Origin: Ectocarpus siliculosus | Taxonomy: Eukaryota > Sar > Phaeophyceae > Ectocarpales > Ectocarpaceae | Length of the DNA stretch: 33,656 nucleotides | NCBI GenBank assembly: GCA_000310025.1 | Contig: FN648187.1 | Span: forward strand, 2,522 to 36,177 | Reading direction: 5' to 3' | In this document: positions 21,101 through 32,881 of the stretch, one piece after another | How positions within the stretch are numbered: the stretch's first letter is position 1 | Layout of the letters: the number at the start of each line of letters is the position of its first letter | The notes under the pieces: generated by a model | The model's database searches: none | The model's input: only the letters and a program-made list of their open reading frames with translations | Told to the model about the DNA's origin: nothing | Program-made: the position numbers and the translations under genes

Positions 21101-22428
21101 GTAAAACTCGGTAACCTTCAACTAAATATACGCACGTGTACATGCCAAATACTACCCCGCGCGGGAATCGAGTCATCACCGGTGGGCGAGGGTACGCCAT
21201 GCACCATGCAGTGTACGAACGTATTGTGTCTATCTCTCCACAACGACGGTACCTGTTTAGATGGTGTCGAGTTTCCACCCAATCAACACGCGGATTTACA
21301 CGGGGGGTACGCCCCTTTTTTCTGTGACTGGCAACGACGAATCACCCTCTCAAACTTACCGAGCTGCTTCACCAGCAAGGAAGTTTCGAGCGCGTCTGGG
21401 TGGTCGAAGTTGGTCTTGGCTCGTTGCTCGATGGGGAGATGGGAAAGATCCCGGTAGTAGTAGTCGTGGCAGATGTACGTGACCCTCCGAGCACCACCCA
21501 GCGCTTCAACGACGGCTCGAGATAACGTCCTAACAATTGGTTCCGGGAAAAGTGGGTGGAGGAGATGTATTTAGAACAGGAGCGAGAGAGGGGTTTCGAG
21601 TACACGTCTCGCGTTGAAAAGAAACAGAGGTGTGCTGTGGCGCGGCGAGTTGGGTTCCGCAGCAGTCGAAGTGCTACCCGATGGGCTTGCCGAAGAATCC
21701 GGTTGGGCGTGGGCCTACGTCTCGCGAAGTGTCTACATGTTCAACGCGTGCACTGGGTATCGTAGGAGGTAGACATGTGGCATGCAACGCACCTGCACAC
21801 AGCATCGGACTTGAGACAACCGATATTGATTTTAATGAGCAGCCGTACATATCATACGTGCACCAAAGCAGCGTTGAATGGAGTTGGCAAAACAAAACAT
21901 ACCCGTGTCCAAGGCGCGAAGAAAGATGGAAATTGAACAAAGTAAGGCTTGGGCGTCAATTGAAACAAAGAAATACCTGACCAAAGAACACAGCCTAGCA
22001 GCGGGCTTTCCTCGCAGCCGCATGCCTATACTGTAGAGGGGTAGGTCAACGTTGAAGTAAATCGGACCTCGACCCCTCCCGTTTGGTCCCAATCTACTGA
22101 ATGTCCTCCCACATACCTACCGCCGGCTGCACCAAAGTCTTCGTTCAATGATTCACGCTCCCCTAATTTTAAAAACAGACGGGACGACCCTTGCCTTCAG
22201 GGAGCAAGACCGGAGGCCACACAGAGGGCTGACTCACTCTGTGGTGCATGTCGTTCAGCAAGGTTGTAACCGCTGGATTCGATGATACATACGCCAAGCA
22301 TCGTGGGCACCACGGTGTCGAAAGAGGCACCCGCAACCTTGATTGCTCACGCAGCAGTACGTGCCTACAAACACTCACGTCTTCCCCGAGCCCGAGCCCC
22401 CGGCGATGCCGACCACAACCGGCTTCAT
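18159..22428 (-). CDS. udk: Uridine kinase (uridine/cytidine monophosphokinase), six exons, complete
   Basis: The enzyme phosphorylates uridine and cytidine to UMP and CMP in pyrimidine salvage. Exons in transcript order are 22428-22379, 21529-21360, 20120-20042, 19228-19132, 18687-18556 and 18284-18159. They sum to 654 nt (217 aa plus TAG), with all five introns GT-AG and phase-consistent. Visible motifs are the P-loop GGSGSGKT (10-17), CHDYYYRDLSHLP (37-49) with the substrate Asp, NFDHPDA (57-63), YDFTVHSR (87-94), VIIVEGILIF (106-115), FVDT (129-132), and the Arg-rich lid DIRFIRRMQRD...ER.R (135-151). The closing DMIVPDG...LVAKL is standard. The length matches bacterial Udk (about 213 aa), with no targeting extension, so it is probably cytosolic. 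It resembles bacterial Udk more than animal UCK in the P-loop. The start ATG at 22428 is fixed by an in-frame TGA 21 nt upstream, unless a further 5' exon exists. Intron 2 holds MITE element C. Only the last 15 or so residues are unconserved. Confidence 0.94.
19916..19936 (+). repeat. Short CCCTAA-like (telomere-type) run in uridine kinase intron 3
   Basis: About three degenerate CCCTAA/CCCTAT units sit immediately beside the dispersed repeat at 19938-19965. The run is too short to call an interstitial telomere. It may simply belong to the flanking dispersed element. Confidence 0.5.
19938..19965 (-). repeat. Dispersed repeat, copy 2
   Basis: This matches the reverse complement of 4911-4938 at 26 of 28 positions (shared core CTTCCCCGATTGCAT, then CTTT, then TCCAACA). 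It lies in uridine kinase intron 3 (19229-20041). Confidence 0.7.
20367..20530. mobile_element. MITE-like element C, in uridine kinase intron 2
   Basis: The left arm (about 20367-20422) and right arm (about 20475-20530) are inverted repeats. Both carry, read inward, a CCCCCC block, TAGACCGA, TTTTCA/CTTTCA, CGATTGCTC and AACCAAG. The outer ends are degenerate and no clear TACCG terminus remains. The arms match elements A, B and D, so this is an older member of the same family. It is wholly intronic (20121-21359). Confidence 0.72.
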
Positions 22429-23683
22429 GACTTCCACGGTTGGAATTTCTCACGGGAGCCTTTCGCTGTTGGACTCACAGGCGTTGGTCGCGTGGGGTGT
22501 GCGCACGTACAATCGAACCTGTGTAGCATTTCATTGGTATCGTCAACATTTCGGGCTTCTACCCGCGTCCGTAAATATCCAAGCAGAACCAACCTAGAAC
22601 TTACAACACCAACTGGAAATCTACACCGGCAGCACCAACCCGGCACCTAATTCGGCTCACCAACCTAGCTAGAACTTGACCGCCCGACGCCAATCTAGCT
22701 GTCGCGAATGGGTTTGCAGGTGGGGCTTTTACGGCTTCCCCCGGCTCCTCACAAAACAAGATAGAGTTATGAACTTAACGGCGTTGCACAAACAGCTTGA
22801 TCGTAGAGCGAGGGGTTTGCACCAATGCGTCAGTACGTGCAGGGGACGTAAAAGTTGAAAGAAAGAGCGACCGATACCAGGTAGCATTCTGGGCCGTACC
22901 GTAGATCCCAAAATCAAACTGTGCTCGGACCTCTATGTACACCATGTTCTGGTCTAGGCCCGGTAAACCAGCTTGATTCGCGTTCAATCAGTTTGTTCAC
23001 CGGGGACGAGTTAACCCAGAAGACCCAGCAATTTGGTACAATCGGGCTGCTTCCTGCACGTACATACAGGTCGCTGGAACACCTCTAGAGTAGCTTTTGG
23101 TTGCCTGCTGCTACTGTGAATGCATGCGATGCCACTCACTCACAATATGGGTAGGATCTGGCAATGTGGTTGCTTGTGGTGAAAGTAGATGTTGGCAAGA
23201 CTGAAGTACGCCTTTTTCTGGGGTTGTTCACCAGAATTATCTGCGGGAAGATTGTCCTCAAAACGTAATTTTCAAGCACGTCGATCTCACGCTACAAGGC
23301 CTATAACTGCTAGCGGCACAGTGTTAATCGACGGGGGTGCCCAAATGCCTATGGCTTCTTTTTAAAAGTTGTGGCAGAGGCTTGTGTCTCCTAAGGCTTA
23401 GCTGGAGAGGGGAGATTATGAAGCTTATAGCAGTCGGGGGCGGGGCATCGCCAAGGACTATTGTCTAGCAGTTTGACCCGTGAGAAACAGAAAACATATC
23501 GTTGGATCAAAAGCACCATCACGGTGCCGCGGAAGGACGGCGTTCCATTTTAAGGGTTGGGATGAGGGTTTTCGGGCTTCGTGTTTTAGTTCACCGTTTT
23601 CTTCGTGACCCGGCCATAGCCTGAGAAGTTCCGAACGGATGCATAACAAAATGGCCTACATAGAGGAATTGGTACCAATGTCT

Positions 23684-23757
23684 AGTCAACTGGCGGAACT
23701 GGATAGAGAGCCACCCTGACACAGGGTAGAACCTAGGTTCGAAACTGAGCGTTTCCT
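23684..23757 (+). ncRNA. Degenerate tRNA-like sequence or SINE head
   Basis: An A-box-like TGGCGGAACTGG (23691) and a B-box-like GGTTCGAAAC (23736) lie 45 nt apart, almost exactly the spacing in a tRNA gene. A GC-rich anticodon-like arm (CCCT...AGGG) lies between them, and a T-arm with 4 of 5 pairs follows. The acceptor stem does not pair and U33 is missing. It is therefore more likely a pseudo-tRNA or the tRNA-derived head of a SINE than a working tRNA gene. Confidence 0.3.
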
Positions 23758-24020
23758 CCTGATGTTTCCTCTGGGTGGGTTTATCGGCAAGTAACGCGTC
23801 CGGGTGCATGCATGGCTTATTTGCGTCCCACATGAACGAAATGTTAGGGCGCGGAAGGGTATACTGCACGGGGGACGCGGGCGTAAACCAGTTTGCTATT
23901 TGGTACAAGGCGCGCCTCCGGAGTGGGGTCATCAGAGCATAGTAGTAGTTTCATCAAGGCCTGACGCAAGATGAATAAAAGCATGTGGTGAGAATCAACA
24001 GCCAGCTGTCATCTCCCAAG

Positions 24021-24248
24021 CTCGGTCAGCGACGTAAGATAGCACACCCCCTGGACCGCTTTTCAAAGCTCGGTTTCTCCACAGCAGAAATAACGGCAGT
24101 GCTGAAAATGGCGGCGTTGGAGCCGTCTCGTCGAAATGCGAGAGTTTTCCGAAAACGTATCGTTTCGTTTATGCATCCTCGCTGTCACAGAGTAATCGAG
24201 CTTGGAAAATCGGTAGAGGGGGTGGTATCTTATGTTACCTACGCGGTA
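24021..24248. mobile_element. MITE-like element D
   Basis: The left arm (from about 24021) reads GACGTAAGATAGCACACCCC, followed by CTGGACCGCTTTTCAAAGCT. The right arm, read in reverse from 24248, reads TACCGCGTAGGTAACATAAG, then ATACCACCCCCT, then ACCGATTTTCCAAGCTCGAT. The shared order AAGATA, CAC.CCCCT, ACCG.TTTTC, AAGCTCG matches elements A-C. The element is about 228 bp. The left terminus is eroded and no coding capacity is seen. Confidence 0.75.
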
Positions 24249-26278
24249 TAAAGCTCTTCGCTGTTGAAAGTAAACTACGTAACCAGCTGGGTCGCTTTGT
24301 GATCACCGTGGTAGTTACCGCCGTGTTATGCTTCTGGTTGAGTTAACCACCGAGTCAGGCCCGAGATACCCAGCTGCTGACACACGCCCAACATGCCACC
24401 AGAGGATAAAACGAAACAACCTCTCTCGCCGCCAACCACCGAGCGGGTACGGCGTGAGAGCTAATCTACCACTCAAATCGCGCCAATAACCAAAAGCACT
24501 CTCGATCTTTGACAAAACATGCAGTATTTGCGGAGGTAATTCCACTTCCTGCAGTACACCGCGCCACGGTGGCGATATTACACATGGAGGGCAACCACTG
24601 CTGCTGCTGTATATAACGATGAGGGGGTGGTATCTTGTGACATCCAAAACGGAAATATAGGCAGTTCGCCGTGTTCTAAGTCCGCAGCAGCATATTCCTG
24701 CAGGAGACCTTGCCGTATGCTGTGCGTTGTGGTGCGAAGGCACTCGCCGATCTCTGACAAGGCTTCTCTGTTTACGGTTTGGACGCACCAATGTGGATCA
24801 GACTGCATACGTCCAAGCACTCAAGTTTTGAAACTGCTGCTGTACACAGCAGTACCTGACACTGGAGGTACGTACATGTATGCATACCATGAAACTACTG
24901 CTGTAGCGTTTGTTCACCTGATGTATACAGTAGATTGTTTGGAGGAAGGACGAGCAAGCATATACTAATCGCCGCCCCAACTCCAGCAGCAGATCTGTAC
25001 GTCTAGGTCATAGCTGAGCGCTGAGCGCTCTGCGCATGCGACCACGCCGGTCGCGACCAGGTCTGCGGGGGGTCTCTGCCCCGGGTGGGGGGGGGGTACA
25101 CACACATGGCGGCAAGAAGTTTTGGTCATTCTATATATAGCTCAGCATCATGCATGCGCAGCTGGTTGCTGCTGGTGCTCGCTGTCGGTTGTACATCGGC
25201 GGTAACCGCCGAACGATACCACCAGCCCACACAGCAGCGCCTTGAGGTCCAGGAATAAAGCAAGGAAGATTTGAACGAGCATCTCACAGGATAGCAAGCG
25301 GTTTGAAATTCTAACCCTCGATTCATTAGTTGATTGGGATCGAGGCTCTGTTGTTGTAGTAACGTAGTAACTGAGCGCAGAAGTGTAACGGCGGTGTGCC
25401 AGGAGTGCTGTTACGTCTGACCAGCACGGTCTACAGCAGCCTACAAGCAGCACAGTCACACCACTAACATACGACACTCGGGCAATTTTCAACCAGCCTG
25501 CCCATCCCGTGTGGCTGTGTTCACTTCTTCTAGGTCATTCATACCGCGGTGGACACCTGCTGTCCGTTGTTAGCAGGTGATCTACGCTTTCTCAACGACA
25601 AAACCGCACAATCTCCGCACCTATTTTTCGAACTTGTGTTGTGGACGTTTGGCATTTTGCATGCAGTAGTCAACGGATACGATCGTTGTCCAACGGGAAG
25701 CAGCGTCAACCACCGGCAAAAAAAGGGCCGCCCTGCAGGATGATGATTGCAGAGTTCTCGTCAACAAAGCACATGACGTAATGCATGTCTTCCTGCCGCA
25801 GTAGGGAAAGACTGTGTGTGGTGAGAGAGGCGGAGAGCATGGTCATGTGCTGTGTGATGACTCCACATCGCCCCTCTCCCCTCTGTCTCTGCGCGCGATG
25901 AATGAACACGGGCGATCATTACATTTTTCGAAACTTCTTGTTCAAAAATTTGAAAAACTCGCTCGTTGCGTTGGCACACTCAAAAATATCAAATGTATGT
26001 GTGTGTTCCGAAATTTGAGAAAAAAATGGTTGCCGCCCTCATTCTGCTGTCGCTCTCTGACGTAGAGTGTACACGGAAGCGACGGTTAGTCTACACAGCA
26101 GCACACAGCACGTGGTAGAAGCCTGTAATGGAGAAGCACATATGTACGACAAACCACACAGGAACACGCGCAGTACGTGGCGAACAATCACAGGACAAAC
26201 ACACCCACCCCATCACTTTTATACCATAAATAGTATACATATCGTGTGCGGTCTGCGAACCCCCTTCACACAGCAGGT

Positions 26279-26462
26279 CGTCTCTCTCCCTCTATCTCTC
26301 CCTCTCTTTCACCTGCGCGCCAACCTTACGTCTCTCTGCGCCGGAGTCACATTTCTTCTTCGGGAGCGGGGTCTGCTTTACCGAATCGCGCGGCAGCAAG
26401 GGTTGAACCCTCACCAGGACGCTGAGAGAGAGGGAGGGAGAGAGAGAAAGAGAGAGAGAGGG
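26279..26462. repeat. Facing CT-rich and GA-rich tracts
   Basis: A CT-rich tract (26279-26310) is followed about 110 bp later by a GA-rich tract (26424-26462). The two are complementary along most of their length and could pair into a stem. They lie just upstream of the probable first (untranslated) exon of the next gene. Confidence 0.75.
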
Positions 26463-26592
26463 TAGATAGGTAGGCTGGGCGCTGGCGTGTACGAGACGTT
26501 TTACGAGGATTCGAAACCATATACGCTTACGGTGAGAGGAGGGAGAGGACGGACAAAAACGTGGACCAGCTTCCAGTCAAACGCAGATTCCG

Positions 26593-26942
26593 GTAAGTGC
26601 ACAACTTCGTCATCCCTCCCCGTGGCCTTTGTTTTTTGTGTGTCCGAGCCAAGAACCTGCTCTGCCTTGGTGTCTTCCCGGCGCCCGCGGGCCCTCACGC
26701 TGCTACCAGCCTCGATGACGGAAAGCCAATTAGGTCGCATGCGGCTCCGCTTCGCGCGTAGATTTTACATGCAGCTGGCTGGCTCCTGAAACATACGCAG
26801 AGAGAAGGGGGGAAAGCGGGAGAGATGGTGTTCTTGCAACCAGCAAACAACCTTGTTATTGACCACACACGGCTCGCTCATACCGGTTTCCTTCTTGCCG
26901 TTCACCCCGCTGACCTTGCCCCCTACCCCTTTTCCCCCACAG
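26593..26942 (+). other. Probable 5' UTR intron of the downstream gene
   Basis: A perfect GTAAGT donor (26593) and a strong pyrimidine-tract acceptor ending CCCCCACAG (26942) bracket 350 bp. Splicing them joins a leader exon to the exon that carries the start codon at 27149. The joined leader contains a small upstream frame starting at 26487 that terminates soon after the junction (TAG at 26954). Confidence 0.5.
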
Positions 26943-27082
26943 AGGCGCGCTGGTAGGCGGCCGCCGAGCAACGGGCGCGCAATCAGTTCTCGCACAGCCC
27001 CGGAAGGAAGAGGCTTCGTGCATCGAATCAACCCGCCAAAAAGAGGGGGAGGAGAGAAGGGCGCCCTTCGATCATTAGTCTG

Positions 27083-27083
<1 letters not shown>

Positions 27084-27107
<24 letters not shown>
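27084..27107 (+). repeat. (CTG)8 repeat in probable 5' UTR
   Basis: Eight uninterrupted CTG units lie about 40 bp upstream of the predicted start codon at 27149. Confidence 0.95.
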
Positions 27108-27113
<6 letters not shown>

Positions 27114-27148
27114 CTCTCGACGGGGCCGCTGCTGGCTCGTCTTGAGAA

Positions 27149-30100
27149 ATGGCTGGGAGGGCACGGGTTGGTGGCTCTGCTGCCGTGAATGTGCCGCCTG
27201 TCGCGACCGCTACGGGTGCGTTCTCGGACTCCGACAGCTCTCTCGACATGGGCAGCGACGACGAGAGCCAATTCTACGTGGCCCCGGCGGTAGCGGCGAC
27301 GGCGCCAGAGGCAGCTAGAGGGCCAGCGGCTGTGGCGGATACCCTTGTTGCGCGACAGGGAAGCGACAGCACTACACGAACACGCCGGCGTGGCAGCGGG
27401 ATACCAAGCCTTATAAGTAGGCACGGCAGCAGGAGTACGCTCAGCGTGGATAACAGGGCTAGCCGCACGCAGGAGATTAGCAGGTGCGCAACAAGTATGT
27501 GTTGCCGCATGGCATGCATAGAAAACCGACACCAAGGAGACCAGCAGCGCTGGGTATCGTTTTGGTCTCATTTTTGAGGGCGAACCGCTGTACCTGCATC
27601 TGCAACCTGACTGGTCTGTGCACAGGTTTTCGCTGCTGTGCGGCTTTCACATGACGTACGCATAAGGGTTTTTGATTTTTTTGTCGTTGAGGGACTTGGC
27701 CCTCCGTGGGCCCCTGCTGGTCAGAGAGAGATTATCGTCATGTACATTTTTGGTGCATACGCTATTTACGTGACGATGCTCTGCTGTAGGATGGTGAGTG
27801 TATGGTACGTGTCTCTGGCTGTGTAAACGATAGAGTGTACTTGTATGTTGTTGTCCATCCGGTGCGTACTTTGTGTTTTGCGCTTTGCTCACACGAGCCC
27901 GGCCGTATTCTCTCGCTATTCTCTCGCCTCTGGCCGAGAGCTCGATTTCCTCGTCTCAACACCGCCGTCCTTACTTTCAACACCGCCTTGTCTCCCGGTC
28001 CTGGGTGGAGATCCCAACAAGCAGATAGGGACGCAACATTTTTGCATGTGTTGTCTTACTTCAACTTTGGGAAGGTGATCCTTTAGAACCAGACGAGGAG
28101 GTGCGCAGGTCCGCTTGTTCCCGTGCCACTTGCTTACGTATTGAGTAACAAGACGGAATATGCGACTTGCTACAATACAGCTACAACTTTCCCGAAATGG
28201 GACCTGCTCACAAGAAGACGTGGCTGGCAAATTACTCATGTTGACGTTTGTATTTTCCCAGCTGCCCGCCGCGTGGCACCGACTATTTGCTCTCTCTGAC
28301 TCGTTTCCTCACTGCCGAGTGTGGAGTGCAACAGCGCACTCTCGAGTGTTGTATGCCCCAGACGGCAGCTTGGAGCATTGCTCTTCTTCTGTGTCGCTTT
28401 CTCCCTTCCCGCTGGATTACCCCGCTTCCGCCCCTCAAAACTGAAACTGAAGTACAAAACCACGCTGGTTGCCCCATGCCGAACAACATCACTGCTGTCG
28501 CTTACAGCCAAGCAGCAGCAGCGGCAGTCTTCGCCGCTGAAGCCGGAGGCTACAACGTCGCCGGCCTTCCCCCTGCCTACTCGAGCGGAGCCGGCCGCAA
28601 CGGCGGCGGCGCCCACCACCGGCGAATAAGCTCCACCACCTACACCAACGGCACCTCCTCGTCGCTGGAGCTCTCGGTCAACTCGGGGCCTGGAGGTCGA
28701 ACCATTCCGCGGGAGATGGTAGCCGCCGGTGCGGACGAGGCATTTGACCCCGCGGGAGGCGGCACCGGTGGAGAGGAGGCCGACGATGGCGGGAAGGACT
28801 CGAGCAGCGAGGGGGATATGACGTGGGAAGACTTCCTGGCGACGACGGACGACCTGGGGGACTCCGCGCAGGCGGCGGCGGTGGCCTCGGCGTCGGCCAT
28901 GGCGCCGCCGCAGGCACCGCCACCGCCGGGGGGGGCGGCGGCGGGCGTGGGGCCACCGATGATGATGTCTCGTCGCCCGCAGCAGCAGCAGCAGGCGGCA
29001 CCGGCGCCGGCACCGGCGCCGCCGCTGCCGATGCGCCCCGCTGCCGCGCACCGGTACTCAAACAGCACCGCCGCTCCTGTTGCTACTGCTCCTGGGGCCG
29101 TCGCCCCGGCGCCCCGGCTGGGGGGCAGCGGGGCAAGGGAGGCGCGGTCCCAGTCCGCGAGCTCCTTGACCCAGGCGCGGGCGAAGGAGACCGGCATGAG
29201 CTTCGGCAGCAGGTTCACCTCGTGGGGTACGTCCAGGGCGGACGACGACAGGAGCGACGAGGGCTCCGCCGAGAGCAGTGCGGGGTCCGACAGGAACGGG
29301 GACGCCGCGGTGCTGAAGCAGGTGCGTGTGTGGTACGCAGCACAGAGCAGCAGCGGTGGCAGCAGCAGTAGGAGGAAGCTCTCCTGCTTTTTTTTTACTG
29401 CTGCTGCTGCTGCTTGTCGGTTTTGGTAAATTCTGTGCGGTTTTCTGTGTCTACCACTGTGCTCGACCTGTTGTGTTGTTGCTGTTGTCGATACGTTCCT
29501 TGACGTTGTTGTTGTTATCGTCGTGTAGTCTCACGGCGGGCAGTAGAGCCACCCATGTCAACGTTGAAGCGTATTGATAGACCGTTGTGTGTGTGTGTGG
29601 GTCGATGCCAACCATTTTTGTCAAGACGATTTCCGACGTCAGGCCATTCATGAAAAATTGAGAAATGAACGAGTATCCACCAACCAGCCAGTATCCACCA
29701 ACCAGCCTTCTGGGCTGTCACAGCAGCGGTGCGCGTGCTCTTGATCGACTCTGATAACCCGTTGCTCCTTCGTTTGCACCCTCCGAAGGAATTGACGTGG
29801 GGACAGTTCATCACGCAGCGTTTCGAGGAACCGGCCTCTCCAACCAAGAATAATACTAGGGGCGGCCCGGCGCCTCCTCGAAAGCCACCGGCGGGCTTCA
29901 ACGGCTTCGACGATGATGATGTGAGCAACATCTTCACGCGACCGCCGTTTGGTGTGGCCGGTGACGAAGACACAACTTGCGACGAGTGGTGTTGCTGTCG
30001 TTGTCTACCATGACACTTTTGTTGTTTTGTGTCGTCGTGATGATTGTGTAAACGCTCTTCCTCGATGGGTGATTCTGCAAAGTTCTGGATGAAAGGAAGA

Positions 30101-32844
30101 AAGGAAGGCGACTCGGCTGCAGTGCGGAAAGTCTTTCGGGCTGTTGCCGTTGGGAGAGAAAGAGCTGTCGCGTGTTCGTCTCTTGTGCATGCGATCGAAT
30201 GTGATTGCCTTGTCTATCAGTGGCAACGATCACGACCCTCAACCAAGTATTGCAGTGTAGGTCGCGCCGTCCCCATCTCGTTTTGAACACTCCCTTTCTC
30301 TTCTGCTGTTTGGCAACCGCGGCCGGAATGATTTGTGGTGATGGTGATTTCATCTGTAATTTCCACCTCGGTGGAGCTAGTAGTACGCGTTCTGTCACGG
30401 TTGGGTGGACAGCAGAATTATGTTGTTTCGTGAGCCACCAGCAACCATGTCATCTTCTGAGTGATGTACTGTACTTGCGGACCTTTCTGTGCTGTCTTGT
30501 CATTGCACATTTTATGCTTGGCGGAAGCCAGATGAAGAGGGTTCTCATGGTCTTCTCCGTGGCTACTGAAATGCCGTTTGGGCGTGGTTTGCTTGCCACA
30601 CCATTCCCCTCTCGCTCACTGCAGTGGTGCACCCGGTTTAGCGACATGCACCTATTTAGCGGCATGCCCTGTATAGCGACCACGAAATGTCGTGGCAACG
30701 CTGCTGCCCGACTGTATACCGGCAATAGCGGTCACAGCAGTCCTGCCTGCACTAGGGGTCGCTAAATGGTACCAGTCGCCTCGGTCTCCCCATTGTTTGG
30801 TTTCGAGTTTTTCCGCACGCCCCCCCCCCTCCGGGTCAACAACCAAACTTACTTGTGTGGCCGGCCACCTGGCTGTCGTCCCTCGTTTTGTTTTTCCAGG
30901 ACAACGACATAGACGACATCATGTCGACGTTTGGACCGGTCTCGATCCGGACGGGTCGAGAGGACATACTATTCGGCCCCCAGGACGAGGAACCGCTGCC
31001 CATGTTCGACCGCATCATCGGGAAGGCTCGCGACGCTACTTCGGGCAGGCCGGACGGCAAGGGCGACGGGGCTCGTAACAGCACCGGCGGCGGCGGCGGG
31101 TCGGGCGGGGGGGCTCGCAACAGCAGTATCGCGAGCAGGGCTCGGAGTGGGGCGGGCGCGGGCGGTATCGGCGGCAAGACGGCCGGGGGCATCCGCGGAA
31201 CGTCGTCGGCCGGGGCGCAAGGGTTTCATCACAAGAAGCCTACCGTGCCGCCACCGGCGTATTCAACGCTGCCCCGGCCGAGGGAAGCCCCCTTGGCGGC
31301 GCCGTTGGGAGGTGGCGCGGAGAGGGGGGGTGGGGGGAGGTCGGCGCAGCCTGCCCGCGGCGGCGTGCCTGGACGTGGCACGCGTCGAGGAGAAAGCGCG
31401 CCTCGTCTGTTGGAAGACTCGCAATCAGGCGGCCGACGAGCCCTCTCGGGGGCACCGTCACTGCAGCCCCGCAAAGGGGAGACCAGGTATGAGGGGGGGG
31501 GGGTCTGTGATGTAGACCGCATGCAGGATTTTGAAGGGTGTTGCTCGTGCAGGCTGTGCCCGGTTGAGCAGCGGTCCTCAGCAAGGTATGTAGTACTAGC
31601 TTTTTTTTTTTTTTTTGGTGGAGCTATGCATAACTCTCTGCGCAAACTCCGAGTGAAAGCATACGCGACCCCGGTTCATACGGAAGGTTGTGCAAGGCGG
31701 GGCAGCCCCGTCCTGGTGCTCGCCAGGGTACACGACTGTCCTAATACGGCACGGCGCATCAACGGCTGTCTAGTAGCACCACCACCACCACCAGCCGTCA
31801 ATGGCTCGATCAGCGAAGTTGGTTGCCCTTGCATTCTCAGCCACGCGAAGTTTCTTGCCAGCCATGTTGTCTAATGTTGTCCGCCCGTCCCATGCTGTCC
31901 GCACACCGTGCTATCACCGTCCTCGCTCCACTCCACCGCCGCGCGCTTTTCCAGGCCATGCTCCTACCCTGCTCCGGGTGCCGCGGACCAAGGCCGTTTC
32001 CCCGATGGAGAACCCAGACTCAACCGACATCGAGCTTCCACAGGATTCGTGGGCAGCCGAGAGCTGGGCGGTCGAGAACCGGTGCGGCTTGGGGTGCCGT
32101 TGTCCAAGTTCCGCAAAGGACCGGACGCGAATCGGCGTAAAGATGGACCGCAGCAGCAAGGGGGGGTAGCTGCGGTAGCGGTGGCGGCGCCATCCAGCAA
32201 TCGCGTACCCCCCGGGCCGGGGCAGGCGGCGGGGGTGGCGGCGGGCCGTGGTGCCGGTCCCGCCAACATCGCGGGGAACTTCGTGGCCCCTTTGTCTCCT
32301 GTGCAGATGTATGGGGGGGGGGAGGTGAGATGCGTAATGATTGCTTCGAGGACCTTGTTGGTTGTTGTCTGCCAGCCGTTTCTTGCTGTATTTTTGTGTG
32401 CGTGTTTAGGCCATCGGTTGGGTCTAGCTACTCGTTGTAGATGATGTCGAACGAAAGTTGTAGATCGTTTCTGACACATTTTGCAGGAACAATAACAATT
32501 GATGCGTGTGGCAATACATCCTATAGGTGACACGGCCAACACCTCGTTGTGGGTATCTGACGGGGACCATGCTCAGACCAACGTGAGGGTATCCCGATTG
32601 CGAGCGCGGGCAGCTACACAAGCAGCAAACCCGGTGACAGATACAGCTGTCATTCCCTTCATAAAACAGTGAATCCCAGTGCCTGCTTGTAGCATAACGA
32701 TGTAGTACTCCCCCCTCGTTTATTTTTCAGCGCTCCAACAAGGCAGGGCCCAAGGCCGCCCCCAAATTCCACGGCCACCACCACCACCAGCACTCGGCGG
32801 ATTCCGGACGACCTGCCCCGGGAGGAGTCGGCGCGCCCCACGCT

Positions 32845-32881
<37 letters not shown>

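Larger units (their letters stand above)
22429..26480. other. No recognisable gene; contains repeats and a tRNA-like relic
   Basis: This lies between the uridine kinase start (minus strand) and the first exon of the next plus-strand gene, so both promoters should be here. Open frames are short and unrelated to any family I know; the longest is about 158 codons on the minus strand at 24315-24791. It holds element D, a solo MITE-like end at about 24626, a tRNA-like sequence near 23.7 kb, and facing CT-rich and GA-rich tracts at 26279-26462. Confidence 0.5.

Noticed and set aside
26765-27571. 268-codon minus-strand frame
   Set aside because: It overlaps the probable leader and first coding exon of the plus-strand gene, is low-complexity and has no recognisable domain.
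28236-29218. Minus-strand frames of 190-270 codons (Arg-rich and Ala/Gly-rich)
   Set aside because: Shadows of the GC-rich second coding exon of the low-complexity gene.
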